Shown piece by piece: positions 47,824-59,150 of a stretch of 64,000 nucleotides of DNA. The position numbers and the translations under genes are program-made. The DNA comes from Spirometra erinaceieuropaei (taxonomy: Eukaryota; Platyhelminthes; Cestoda; Diphyllobothriidea; Diphyllobothriidae). The notes below the pieces were generated by a model, which was not told the origin of the DNA, did no database searches, and saw only the letters and a program-made list of their open reading frames with translations. The stretch spans positions 169,576 to 233,575 of the forward strand of contig CACRXP010000719.1 in the NCBI GenBank assembly GCA_902702965.1, read 5' to 3'. Within the stretch, counting starts at the first letter, position 1; the number at the start of each line of letters is the position of its first letter.

Positions 47824-48655
47824 TCTGGCCGAAATGTCTACTTCAAGCAATGTTTCTAGTTCTTTTCTGTTGTAAATGAAAAACATTTTTCTTTGTCCAC
47901 CGTCGATTGTCATTTCATTTGGAGAGAATATTAGGTGCAAAAGGTCTTGGATGATTTGTTTGGGGAGATGATGGTACTGAGGTCCGTAGGTGAAGGATAT
48001 CATAACTGTGTTATAAAAACTTGTAGTAAGTAAACGGTCAGGCCATATAAGGGCGCATGAATCATATTCACAGCAACGCGATGACCGTGCCGACATCGGG
48101 GATGAGACATTTGCCACCACCATGTGTGAGGTCTCAAAAACCTGAAATACCGTGCGACGTAAGGCGCCTAGACAAGAAATTACAGTGAAAACTTGAGGGA
48201 CATTCTTTGCAAGGTTGACCCTGCGGTATCACGCACGAGTCATTGCACTCAAACAGTTGCGACATACGACTGACAGTTGGCTTTTTCGCTGAGAGGAGTA
48301 CGAAGGTATTTTTTATCAGATTTATTAAGGGAAAGGTAGGCGAGCCTTTTTGAACTTTCTTTTGGTTGCAATAACATCATAACCGAGCAATTTATAAGGC
48401 AAGTGTCAAAGAAATTTAGGTAAGTAGTTACATACAACAAGCACTGGCTACCGGTAAAAAATTATCTGTGATTTCCTTCTTTGTCAAAATTGTACAATAA
48501 CCAGTACGCAGTACTGAATGGACCAAGTAATATCGATGCAACCGTATATCCTTCTGCTGGAGATAAATGAAATTCAAGTAATGCTACTTAAATATAGGGA
48601 GTAGCATGCTACGTAACGTAAAGCTTTCTGGGAGGGCGGTGCAGGGGAAAAATTT
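47824..48655. other. no gene recognised
   Basis: Downstream flank of the second secreted-protein gene. The minus-strand frame 47761-48123 overlaps its last exon antisense and is not supported. Confidence 0.45.
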
Positions 48656-48656
48656 G

Positions 48657-48890
48657 TTAGATTCTGATGCCGTGGTGGCACTTATCCTCGTACTGATCCT
48701 GCTTCCTCTTAAATGTGTCGACGGATGGAGACATGACGACGTCCGCAGGCAGGGCATTCCATGCCTTTACCATTCTGTGGCTGAAGAGGAACCTCCTTGC
48801 GTCCAGTCTCGCCCCTGTCACACATAGTTTCAGAGGATGTCCTCTCAAGCTAGTAGAGGTGGCCAGGTCAAAGAAGTCGCCGGATGCGAG
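48657..48890 (-). pseudogene. non-LTR retrotransposon (LINE) ORF2, C-terminal tail
   Basis: The minus strand encodes DFFDLATSTSLRGHPLKL followed by RLDARRFLFSHRMVKAWNAL and PADVVMSPSVDTFKRKQDQY. This is the very characteristic end of reverse transcriptase ORFs of CR1/Jockey-type elements (LRGH..KL, R...R..FFS.R....WN.LP..V..A..V..FK..LD). The frame stays open upstream to 49025, but that translation no longer fits a LINE. Only a 5'-truncated fragment of roughly 70 residues remains; such truncation is usual for LINEs. No poly(A) tail was located. Confidence 0.78.
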
Positions 48891-49799
48891 GCAGCAATCC
48901 TGACCCTGTAGTATTCCTTCACAGTGCTGAAAATAGCTCAGTGCTATCCTGGTGTATATACCCAATATGCCTACAGCCCCGCCTAACATTAAGCGAACGG
49001 CATACGCCAGGACAGCCTCCGTCAAATGGAAGCTGAAGATTTTGAAGCAACAGCTTTAGTGGACTTAGTAATTAAATACGCGAGAATGGGAATATCAGTA
49101 GACATTCCAGTTTGCGGTCTTCGGTCGACCAAATCATCACCAGCTCTGGAAGCTCGGATATTCGAGTGGCAGGGAAGAATCTGAGGTAACTGCGCAGTCC
49201 TAACAGATGCCTCGGCTGCAGTTGCGGCTACGTGTTGTATTATAACGACTGATTTATTCCAAACTGCCGTTTTGGGTTTACTCCGCGTGCGTCGTTAACG
49301 CGTGCTGCGTGTCGACCCTGAACCTTAGGTTGGAAACCTGCTGGCTGCCCAACCTCTATATTTAATGCCAAACAGTTCTACCTGAGACTGTAAAGACGGA
49401 ATGCATTAATACAAGAGGCAACAACGTCGCATACTTATTCTAATCACGGCACCGAGAAAGCCAATTCCTAGCTTGACGGCTGTGTACAAGGCTACAATTA
49501 TCAGTGCACGAAATGGTCTTCTATAGAGTCTGGGTTTTTTGGCCTGCCGTTGAAGGATGCGTACCTGGAAACGGCAATTACTGATAGCCCGTTGCAAACA
49601 ATGCGACCGGACTCAAGTTACAATTAGAATGCAATCGTTTGGTTGCGTCTGACAATCAGGAGGCATTCGAGCGTAAAACATTAATGTTAGGTACTTACTG
49701 GGACAGTTCATCAGAGTTAACGAGAAAGAAATATTTTCCAAGGTCTCAGTGGGATACTCTGCTACCCAAATGGTTCTTTTCTGACGTCTGTAGAAGGCG

Positions 49800-50835
49800 C
49801 ACTTCGCAAAAATGACCACCTAAGTGACAAAAAATTCTCCTATGACCTTCAATACCCCAGTAAGTTCAAATACATTATAAAGAAAAAGCATATAGAAAAT
49901 ATTCTATCTTGTGTTCATTTCGTAACAATTTACGTCTTCTACAAATTATATACCCTAAAAAGACGTGTTTCGGTTTTGGGAAGGTTTATAATTCATAGAT
50001 GTTTTGGCAGATTTTGAATAATTCATACTGATCCAATTGCGAAAACCCCCGCTCCCGATGCGATTCGAACCCACGATAGTAAGGCCTTAGTACGGCCAAT
50101 ACTCTAACGACCTGAGCTACAAGGCCCCCGACGGATGGCGCAATTTTAATAACATTTGGATAAGGTTAACCGCCCAACCTACTGCAACGTCCGAAAGCCA
50201 CCAAATCCGATACAGTAAGTTGACTGCCGAAGCAGGATTTTCTAAGAAACTGTAATATTTTTAATACTATGAAGTGCCTACCCGAATAACATCGTACATA
50301 CACGTTTACTAGTATGCAGCTTGGTCCTTATCAAATGCACAACTTTATGGGTGCTATATGACTTCTCCCTTATAGCGAAAAGACGCGTGCGTTCATTTTT
50401 TGACGACATGTAAATGGCATAGAGTTTGGAAACCCAGAATACATGTGTAACAACAGGTCGAGTTTAAGATTATTCAGGAGTCCAGGACGTCTTCAAAAAG
50501 CCAATAGGACACATTCTCCGAGTAGGAAATTTAAGGGAAGCATCATTTTCTACTAGATATATGCAAGAGAAAGTGTTTCTGTGTACGCTTTCTGCAACAT
50601 GTTGGAGCCGAAAATCAGTGAGAAACAATTCATACTACTTAGGCGGTCCTTTTTATTGAGTGGACACTCTGCAGACGGCCCGAGGGAATCATGTTCAATG
50701 GCTAGCACCCTGAAGTGCCAGAAATACCTAGTGGCTTTGTTATGCACTTGTTAATATCACAATCCTACCAAGGTAGTCTTTTCTAATTGAAAACATATTT
50801 CAGAATTTTAGTTAACATTTCACAAGATATCACAC
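49800..50835 (+). repeat. TIR-family copy interrupted by a tRNA-like SINE
   Basis: Internal landmarks (AATTATATACCCTAAAAAGA, GAAACCCAGAATACATGTGT, CCTGAAGTGCCAGAAATACC) and the terminal run CATATTTCAGAATTTTAGTT AACATTTCACAAGATATC follow the family in order. Between about 50036 and 50245 the SINE at 50051 is inserted in the opposite orientation. Confidence 0.55.
50036..50245 (-). repeat. tRNA-like SINE, copy 2
   Basis: On the minus strand the tRNA-like core (about 50130 to 50051) has an A box TAGCTCAGGTCG and a B box GGTTCGAATCG, and a cleaner anticodon arm: GGCC, loop GTACTAA, GGCC, with ACT at the anticodon position. A related upstream sequence (CTTCGGCAGTCAACTTACTG ... GGTTGGGCGGTTAACC) is shared with copy 1 at 22830-23022. 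It looks like a SINE rather than a tRNA gene. Confidence 0.65.
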
Positions 50836-51334
50836 TTCTTGAGTGCGTTGTATGCTGGAACCGTATAGGCAGCTGTACCAAACTTCAACTTTCGGCCACT
50901 GAATTAGGAGTGCGCATATCTGTGCTATGGTAAGGCGTATTCAATTGGCATATTCATTAATTTGAACAATTTATGAGCGGGACAAGCGCTTAGTAGACAA
51001 ATAATATTTGGGCATCAATTCGGAGTCATGCAAAATAGTTGCTATCGATTATATGTATATGTGCGCCCTTCTGTCATATTTCCGACACCCACCTGCATAC
51101 TTGTATATACATTTCGCTTTCCAATGAGTCATTAGTCATTACTTCGTTTTAAACAATCATCAGCCTGCTCTTAATGCTTAATAGAAGCAGATGTTTCAGT
51201 CTGTCTTAGAACTACGAACCCACGTGCTTGTTTCAACAATTTGAGTCATCCAATGTGAAAGGGGGGTCTAGTTTAGTGACCTAACCTAACTGAAAAGTGT
51301 ACATTTGAATTGTCTTATAGAAGACGCAGGCACG

Positions 51335-51405
51335 ATCACTGGGACAGTAAATTTATTTGTCTGACCTTTCGAACTCGAACTGGAGTTCATCATCTGAGAC
51401 TGCTT
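51335..51405 (-). ncRNA. hammerhead motif with damaged core, PLE2 left end
   Basis: The minus strand reads CTCAGATGATGAACTCC...GAGTTCGAAAGGTC. The conserved CTGATGA has become CAGATGA, which should abolish cleavage, whereas the right-end copy keeps CTGATGA. Confidence 0.5.
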
Positions 51406-51789
51406 GAGTGCAGCAACGTGTGAACATTTATATGGCTGTTCCTTGCGGCAGGGGGGGACTTCGTCCGTGGCTAGGTAAGGTTTGCGCCGCCTGGTCCAAG
51501 ATGGTCCCCCAGCGAGGTGACGCTGTTTTAACTTTGCGACGATGTGAGCTGCGGCACCTGGCTGCGTGGGCGGAGCGCGTGATAACACGCAGGCAAATCG
51601 ATGTGTCTATTGATAGATTTGGTTCCCGACACCCACGCCTCCAACAGTTCTCGCCCTGTCTTGTTGCCGGCTCGCGCCAACATCCGCGTGTTAGCGAAGT
51701 CGGACTCATGGCCTTCCTCCAGCGTGTGAGTTGCGACTTGAGATAGTGGGTCGCCTTTTCGGACGGCCCGTTTGTGCTCAAGTATTCGC

Positions 51790-53414
51790 TCTTACTTTGT
51801 CGGCCGGTAGCAACAGTTGTGATGAGCCGCGTTGATTACAACGAGAAGGCACAAGCTCTCCTGGACGACCAACAGTCCTACAGGTCCGCACTCGCCTCGC
51901 AGCCCAAATCGATGATTGGCCAGCTGACAGGACTCTTAAGCCGACTCCGGCACAACAATGTAATCTCGCTTGACGAATGGCGCCAGACAAAACCAACCGA
52001 TACGGCGTTGGCCAGGTTCTATGGACTACTAAAAATCCACAAACCCAACGTTCTTCTGCGGCCAATCGTTGCCCTGAAAGGCAGCCCCACATACAATTTA
52101 GCCAAATGGATGTCCCAAAAACTCAATTTTCTCCAAGAGGGCTCTGTGACGTCCGTTAATTCGGCCTCCCAGTTCCTTGCCGACATTCGAGAAAAAACTA
52201 TTCGACCCGACTAAATCATGGTATCCTTAGACGTTGTCTCACTTTTCCCGTCCATCCCACCAGACTTGGCGCGTGACGTGCTACGCAAACGCCTCGAAGA
52301 AAAGTACGACGAAACGACAGGGCTGCTAAAGATCCAGCACCTAATGCAGCTCTTTGCATTCTGCAAACGAACCTTTTTCACCTTCGATGGCAGAACATAC
52401 GAACATATCAAAGGAACACCCATGGGGTCCCCAATATCCAACCTAATTTCGGAATTGGTCCTACAAGAGCTGGAAAAGGTTGCTTTCATCCACTACAAAC
52501 CTGCGTTTTGGTGCCGATACGTGGACGATACATTCGTCAGTATTGAAAAGGACAAGCTATCGGATTTTCAAGACTTACTTAACAGCATATTCCCCGAAAT
52601 TCAGTTTACAAGAGAAGACGAGGATGACGAGAAACTGCCCTTTGTTGTCGTGCTCGTCACGCGTCAACCTGACGGTGAACTCAGCACTACAGTGTACAGA
52701 AAGGCGACCAATACAACCCAGGTCCTCAATTATCATTGCAATCACCCATTGGTGCACAAACGGGGCTGTGTGAGGGTGCTTTTTGACCGTGTAAAAGCGC
52801 ACTGTAGTGAGCCCGAAGGAAGGATGCAAGAACTACGGCATCTTCGGGACCAATTAACAAAGAGCGGCTACCCAAATAGTTTTATCGTCGCTGCATACGC
52901 ATGCATCACGACGGAGAAACGGAAGAGAGACATCAACAATTTGGCACTCCCTACCGTATATAAAGAATGTGTTCGAGGCTACAGAGCGCATTGCGTCAGA
53001 GCTAGGCGTGGGCATCGCTCATCATCCGGCGGCCATCATGCGTAGAAGGATCATGAAAATGAAGGATCGGCTGGACGCAGGTGAACAGTCGGGCGAAGTC
53101 TATCAAATCCCGTGCCAAAACTGTCCTTGCCACAACACAGGCCAGGCGGGACGACGTCTCAGCTCACGAATACTTGAGCACAAACGGGCCGTCCGAAAAG
53201 GCGACCTACTATCTCAAGTCGCCACTCACACGCTGGAGCAAGGCCATGAGTTCGACTTCGCAACACGCGGATGTTGGCGCGAGCCGGCAACAAGACAGGG
53301 CGAGAACTGTTGGAGGCTTGGGTGTCGGGAGCCAACTCTATCAACAGACACATCGATTTGCCTGCGTATTATCACGCGATCCGCCCCCGCAGCCAGGTGG
53401 CGCAGGTCACATAA
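51790..53414 (+). pseudogene. PLE2 reverse transcriptase / GIY-YIG endonuclease, broken
   Basis: The reverse transcriptase shows LLKIHKPNVLLRPIVALKG, MVSLDVVSLF, KGTPMGSPISNLISELVLQ, catalytic YVDD in CRYVDDTFVS (about 52513-52530) and VYRKATNTTQVLNYH. Breaks are a TAA at 52212-52214, where the homologous position in PLE1 is Glu (HPNEVMVS), a frameshift near 52950-52970, and another near 53262. The endonuclease part reads GEVYQIPCQNC...TGQAGRRLSSRILEHKRAV: the Tyr normally preceding the TGQTGR-type run is His here, so it would probably be inactive anyway. The C-terminal ANSINRHIDLPAYYHAI is typical of PLEs and ends in TAA at 53412-53414, just before the inserted TIR element. Confidence 0.88.
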
Positions 53415-53423
53415 TCGCAAATT

Positions 53424-54407
53424 AGATGTGCTAACACATGAAATGTCAGCCAAAATTTCGAAATGCGCTTTCGTTTCGAAAAGATTAAGTAAGCAGTGTT
53501 GTAAAACTAATTATGATGAAGCATTATGCTATGATGATCCAGTTACTTCAGGGTGTCGGCTTTCGAAGAAATTATTTTTGGCTGCATGCAAGATCTGTAC
53601 TCTGAAAAAAATGACTACTTATGTATTATGCAATTTTCTCATTGATTTTCGATGCCCTTGAAAATGCAATTATATTTCATGGAAAACAGGCATAAAATAT
53701 GCAATCTTTTACATATTTGGTAGCAAATCACGTCTTCATTCAATTTCCTACTCAAAAGAAGTGTATATATTTGTTTTAAAAAAAGTTTCTAATTTTGAGA
53801 TTTTTTAATATCGTTAAATGGCCGTTCATGAAACGTCATGTATCTGCATTTACGAATGTGGCTTGTAAAGTTAACAATATTGCTAAAATCCAATGCTTAC
53901 TTTCATGAACCTCACATGGTCTCCTCGTAATACCGTAGAGAAATGCATGGTTTTCCGTACACGGAAAATGTACAGCTTGCAGTTTCGAAACCCTGAATGC
54001 AAGTGTAACAGCAGCTCGGGTTCAAAATTATTCGGGAATTAGATAAGTTTTTTAAAACCGAATAATACTCTTCTTTTGAGTATGACATTGGAAGAAGACG
54101 TGATTTTCTACCGAATAGGTAAAATAATGAATATTTTTATGCATGTTTTCCATGAAATATAATTGAATTTTCAAGGACATCGAATTTAAGGAGAAAATTG
54201 CATACTATTTATGTAGTTATTTTTTGCAGAGTATACATCTTGCATGCAGCCGAAAATAAGTTCCTTCGAAAGCCAACACCCCAGGACACGGGAGCATTAT
54301 AGATTTTTGTTGCATCATGATTATTTTTACAACACAACTCAATTTATCTTTTCGAAACGAGAACGCATTTCGAAATTTTGGTTGACATTTCATGAGTTAG
54401 TACATCT
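53424..54407 (+). mobile_element. 984-bp non-autonomous element with long terminal inverted repeats
   Basis: The left end AGATGTGCTAACACATGAAA...TGTCAGCCAAAATTTCGAAATG mirrors the right end ...CATTTCGAAATTTTGGTTGAC...ATTTCATGAGTTAGTACATCT. Similarity between left and reversed right end extends about 200-250 bases inward (GGCTGCATGCAAGATC against GCATGCAGCC). There is no open frame of note, so it cannot move by itself. It sits inside the 3' terminal repeat of PLE2, which fixes its borders to within a few bases. At least eight more, more diverged copies or pieces lie in the window. A MITE-like DNA transposon is the best guess; no clear target duplication was identified. Confidence 0.75.
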
Positions 54408-54529
54408 GCTGTACAAAAGGCGTCACCACGCCGGGGGACCTTCGTGGACCAGTCGGCACAAACCTTACCTATCCACGGACGTACTCCCCCCCGCTGCAAG
54501 GAACAGCGATATAAATATTCACACGTTGC

Positions 54530-54630
54530 AGCACTTAAGCAGTCTCTGATGATGAACTCCATTTCGAGTTCGAAAGCTCACGCAAATAAATCTACTGTAC
54601 CAGTGATCGTGCCTGCGTCTTCTTTAAAAC
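54530..54630 (+). ncRNA. hammerhead ribozyme motif, PLE2 right end
   Basis: CTGATGA lies at 54546-54552. Stem II pairs GAACTC (54554-54559) with GAGTTC (54566-54571), and GAAA follows at 54572-54575. The base after GAAA is G rather than the usual C, so activity is uncertain. Confidence 0.6.
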
Positions 54631-55044
54631 ACGAATCTGGGATGCGCATATTCTGTTCCATTTGTATTGTCTCTTTTTTGAGCAATTGTGACGACGGACC
54701 GTATCAGTAATGCATTTGAAGAACTAGATAAGGAATATTTCCAACAGCGATAGGCCACTTTGAAAGGGAAAGAGATCACTCACATCAGCCTACGTGCTTT
54801 TCTTGTCTTTACGTTCTTACCATAGCGCGTGCAGGTAAAACTAGTTCTATATGCTTCTGTACATTCTATGATTTGTTTTTAGTCACCAAATTTATGTTGG
54901 AAAATTGTTCCGTAGGCATTTAAAATTTCCTCTTATCTTGAATCCGGGCGTGCCAATGGTAGTTAACGTGGATCTTTAACCAGTAACTTTGAGGACGTGT
55001 TTGCCTTGAATGTCTTCCTTTTATTCAGGGCCCAAGTAATAGTA

Positions 55045-55052
55045 GGGCTAAC

Positions 55053-55093
<41 letters not shown>

Positions 55094-55150
55094 AATTAAT
55101 AGAAGTAGTGGTAGAAGTAGTAGTAACAGTAATGGTAGTAGTAGTAGATT
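55045..55150 (+). repeat. (TAG)n microsatellite, interrupted
   Basis: About sixteen TAG units followed by imperfect ones (TAGAAG, TAACAG). It creates a spurious poly-Val open frame. Confidence 0.95.
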
Positions 55151-56540
55151 ACTTACATAAAATTGGAAAGAATATTTCAGCCTGCATTGCCTCCTGTTTA
55201 GACGCAGATGCGTTAAATCTCAAGCATACCCAGCGCTAACTAATTCCGCTTATATTGAAAACTATGAAAAAGTAAATTGCTTCAAAGTGACGTTGGTTAT
55301 TTGAATGCTCTAAACACCCCCTCCCCTTTTGGTACTCATTTTGCCAAGCAACACAGCGCTTACTCGTTGTTTGTTATGGAGATGATGAACCTTGAATATA
55401 ATTCATGTTTATTGTGGTAGGTCGTTCGTTTTGCCTGCCGTTGACCTTGAAATTCGGAAGGGCTGTTCCATTTCTGCACTGTCTGCTGGCTAACATTTGG
55501 ACTGATTTGGTTCACCCTTACCAGATGTAATGGTCTTAAGTCGCACTGACGGATTCATTAGTCTGCGATGTCTCACCTGAACTGGAAGTTACGGTGTGTT
55601 TCTAAAATATATTTGCTTTGGAAAATTGTCTATTTGTGACAGGTAAGTTGGGCAGATTGCCTTGCCGAAAATTCACAAATGCGCCTAATCCGACAGTGGA
55701 TAATGCATATATTTTGTGACTTAAACATGTGCTGGGAAGCTGCATATGCGGTGAACTATGATAATGAACGGCTATACGTGTTCTTTACGACATCTAAAAT
55801 TGTAAGCTAGGTTTTCCTCACAACGAGACGTAACACACTATTCCTCCTGAACGTCCTGTTTTATTGTTCGGTTTCAGCCGGACGCAGCTCACCATCCTCA
55901 AACAAAAGTATCCGAGGTTAACATATGAGTGCAAACGTTAGATGATCATTTAGGTCCAATGCGAACCCGATAGATTCTTGAGTTAAGTCATCGAAAAGAT
56001 TGCTCTGCATATGGGAGCGCGTGGTATTCAGCTGATGTCTGAAATAAGATAGAAACAGGCGCCTTGGTCTGCATTTCCTCTTCAGCAACATCTCTCGTCA
56101 TTTTGCCATCAGTATGCATGACGGCAGAGCAAAACGAAGCGGTTCACGACATTCCATGCCTTAGGGACGAATCTTTCTACGTTGATTAGGCAAGCCGGAG
56201 GGCATTCTGTCGAGTTAGGCGTTCCTTTGCATCCCACCTTCAAGAAATATTACGGCGTTCTGACGTCAAAACTATACTTTATAAACATTTTTGCGTCGAT
56301 TCCTAAATAAACACCTAGAATATGCGTCGATTCAGCCAAACGTATCTTTTCTGCATAAAAATACTTATAACTGAGACCATTTGATCGTTATAAGTTTTAT
56401 GGCACGATTGAAACATAAAAGAAGACAGCGGAAACACAGTCAGCACAAAAGAATTTCGACTGAGCAAACAGTAAAATATTTGCGGACCATATACTTATAA
56501 ACCTTGAGCTTCTCTGGGCATAATTGAATCTATTAAAAGG
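55151..56540. other. no gene recognised
   Basis: AT-rich, with short open frames lacking domains. Confidence 0.45.
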
Positions 56541-56544
56541 ATAA

Positions 56545-57625
56545 GGCTTGTCGGAAAATCGAGATATACTCGTGGATCTTTGAGTTGATAACACTAACCC
56601 GACGTCAGACGAAGTGAAATGTGTGAGGGAGATAATCGCACTAAGGAGCTGGGGACGGGGGCAGGGGGACATCGAGGTCAGATCGACAAAACAGACGTCT
56701 GTGTCTGTGTGTGTGGGAGGTAAAGAACGTGTTTACATAGGTGCCGAAAGTTATGGGAGGTGCTGAGGGTTTCACTTATCGTTCACTCTATGGAGAAGAT
56801 GCTGAATTAGTGATATTCTACATGTCCGAACACGGATTACCAGCTGGTGCCTCAAGGTGGGCTCAAGCAGGTGAGCCGTGAACATAAACCTTCGTAGTGA
56901 GCGCCCAAGTCGACATGGCGGTTGATGATGTTGTTATTAGGGTGTCAAGCTTCGCGAAACGGTTGCGCTTGTTTTGGTGTTGGATAAGCCTACTGTCTAA
57001 AGGGCTTAAATTCAAGCATACCGATGCTGCACCAACAAACTTCCTAGCAAGTATTGAATCCGTCCTACTAACTTCTGCTATCCCTGAACACATGCGTACG
57101 GATATACGCAGTTGTACCACTGGTCTTCTTCGACATAGGAAACGTCACCGTAACTTAACTCTCAATGAAGAAAAGTGACAGTGATCTCAGAAAACTAATG
57201 ACAGTTTTGTGGCTGTACCTGCTGACAAAGGTGGCGCAACCGTTTCCCAAAGCTTGGTGCTCTGATAACAACATCATAAACCGCCATGTCGACTTGGACA
57301 CTCACTACGAAGGTTTGCATTCACGGCTCACCTGCTTGCGCCCACCCTAAGACACCAGCCGCTAATGCGTAACACGGATTCAGCACCTACCCCATAGATT
57401 GAACCATAAGTGAAACCCTAAACACATACCCTAACTTCTGGCGCCTATCCAAACACGTTTTTAACCCCCCACACAGACGTCTGTTTTGTCGATGTGACCT
57501 CGATGCCCCCCCCCCAAGCTTCATAGTTTGATTACCTCTCTCACACTATTCATTTCGTCTGATGACGGGTTGGTGTTACCGACTTGAAAATTCACGAGTA
57601 TATATCGCTTTTCAAACCAGCACTC
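56545..57625 (+). mobile_element. Penelope-like element 3, internally deleted, inverted ends
   Basis: The left part (about 56545-56940) is the reverse complement of about 57255-57625, as seen in CCGCCATGTCGACTTGG / CCAAGTCGACATGGCGG and CACGAGTATAT / ATATACTCGTG. Between them are N-terminal PLE coding traces: LLSKGLKFKHTDAAPTNFLA, TDIRSCTTGLLRHRK (frame 56897-57178) and, after a frameshift, VAVPADKGGATV at about 57206-57245. The catalytic part is wholly deleted. At the right end CTGATGA (57559-57565), a nine-pair stem II with G-U pairs (CGGGTTGGT with ACCGACTTG) and GAAA (57586-57589) form a hammerhead candidate. The sequence differs from PLE1 and PLE2, so it is another PLE lineage. Confidence 0.75.
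57550..57605 (+). ncRNA. hammerhead ribozyme motif, PLE3 right end
   Basis: The core CTGATGA...GAAA and a long stem II are present. The inverted left copy near 56570-56610 has CTGACGT instead and is degraded. Confidence 0.55.
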
Positions 57626-57629
57626 TCCT

Positions 57630-58612
57630 CTTGTTTTATCCCTCGGAAAGCATACTACCTCCTTTATTAATGATTGAATATATTTTTAAAAATAAACGAG
57701 TAATTTTCTACGAAATATGAAAGGGAAAGGTTGTACACCACACCACTAGTCGGGAAAGAGGATGCTGACAGAATCAATAGCATGTCATACTGTAGTGAGA
57801 ATACATCGGTGTACTATTCTCCTAAGTGTCAACGAGTATGTCCTACAGATCGCTGTCTCGTAACCCATTTGAAAGGCTTGCCAGTTCACGTGCTTCAGTT
57901 CACTATCGGGTTTTTCCGAACTTTGGCTATCGAGTCGCTGGCTGATGGCATCAATTAAATAAGATTGTTTATATTAGTTTATGTTCCCATTGTCCGTAAA
58001 ACGTTCAAACTGGGATTTTCTAGACTCAAGTGAGATGCCATTAAGAAGATTTAAGGCCATGGTATCTACCACAAGAATAACCGCCAAGAATAAGCAAAAG
58101 TACTTTACACGGAATTGTACAGAATTGGCCGATGAGCTTTAATCCCGCTGTGAGTACATTTCATGTGACTGGATTTATTTTGTGAAGTTGCAAGCAGCCA
58201 GACAAATAAGTATGCTTCGAAACTTACTTGCCTAGGTTTAGCTTTCACATAAAATACCAATTTGAATTACTGATTAGCAAAAGGTCACCTGTTCATCGGC
58301 AGTAAGGGCAATGCCTAGGTTTAGTGGACTAAGTGAATTACGATATTTGTGAGACGCCGCGATACATGGATAAATATTTAAGCTGAGCCATCGGAAATTG
58401 TTCACCGACACTTCTATGAAGTCTGCACAACCAACCGGTTCCACGGTTGCGTGTAAGCACAAACCAATCAGAATAGGAGAATACTGCTTCATTCGCAGAC
58501 AATAATGCCTTCTAGAGTTTCGAAAATTGCCATGGCAGTATTCAAAGACTATGCGGCTAGCATACGTTTGTTTTCGACAAATTCTCGCCAGGACAGTGCA
58601 TTCATATAGCAA
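57630..58612. other. no gene recognised
   Basis: Short open frames only (for example 57731-57958 plus, 58274-58621 minus), without domains. Confidence 0.45.
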
Positions 58613-58614
58613 CG

Positions 58615-59150
58615 GGATCAAATAGAACGTTTCGATACTCAGGAAAATCTAACAGAGTTCGTCTTGAAACACAGGTGGGGTGTATAAATATGTTTGGAGA
58701 GGAGCCACGCCAGGGTCGAGAGGAGCGGAATTTTGCAGCGTAATGCATGCAGTTAGTCTGCCTTGGATCACGGACGATGTTCTTCTGCGTTCACAACACT
58801 GGCTTCCGTAGCATGAGAACGGTCACTTCTGCCCTCGCTTATAGATGCTGGCCCAGTAACTTAGGGTATTTCGATAGGAACTATACAATCACACTAACGG
58901 TTTCATTGGGGTCTATACCTTGTCCCGAATCAACAATGTGTTCGATAATGGCGCTGTTGATGCTCCTAGTTTCGCCTTTTTCCAGCCCTACCGGGAGGTG
59001 TTCTCGGATTCTTTTGGATAAGCGCCGACTCCTACAGCCAGTAGAGCCTGCTCCACAGCAGCAAGTGGAGGAGTAGATGCACACTGAGATGGTCTGAGAT
59101 GACAACCTATCCTTTCCTCCTCCGAATAAGATACGATTAGTGGTGAATAC
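58615..59150 (-). pseudogene. PLE GIY-YIG endonuclease C-terminus, inverted
   Basis: The minus strand (frame 58881-59222) reads TTNRILFGGGKDRLSSQ, then SVCIYSSTCCCGAGSTGCRS, RRLSKRIREHLPVGLEKGET and SINSAIIEHIVDSGQGIDP. This fits the end of Perere-10/Cercyon-type PLE proteins, where CIY-TC-CG-YIGRT-RRLS-RI-EHLP is the endonuclease core; here the YIGRT run has become STGCRS. Further along the minus strand, CTGTTAG...GAAACGTTC near 58655-58625 resembles a degraded hammerhead. As in PLE2, this may be the inverted 3'-end copy that precedes the coding part of the PLE at 59690. Confidence 0.7.

Larger units (their letters stand above)
51315..54630 (+). mobile_element. Penelope-like element 2, interrupted by a TIR element
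   Basis: The left part 51315-51789 is the reverse complement of the 3' end (53167-53423 plus 54408-54630), including the last codons of the endonuclease frame and the hammerhead. The reverse transcriptase then begins abruptly within the PADKG-type motif near 51800, so the coding part is 5'-truncated and joined to an inverted copy of its own 3' end, a known PLE arrangement. A 984-bp TIR element (53424-54407) splits the right terminal repeat; removing it lines up GCAAA with AAAGGCGTCACC as in the left repeat. Confidence 0.85.

Noticed and set aside
53224..53453. Minus-strand open frames in the PLE2 terminal repeat
   Set aside because: They are antisense shadows of the endonuclease C-terminus and its inverted copy.
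54997..55239. An 80-codon open frame with a poly-Val run
   Set aside because: It is the translation of the TAG microsatellite.
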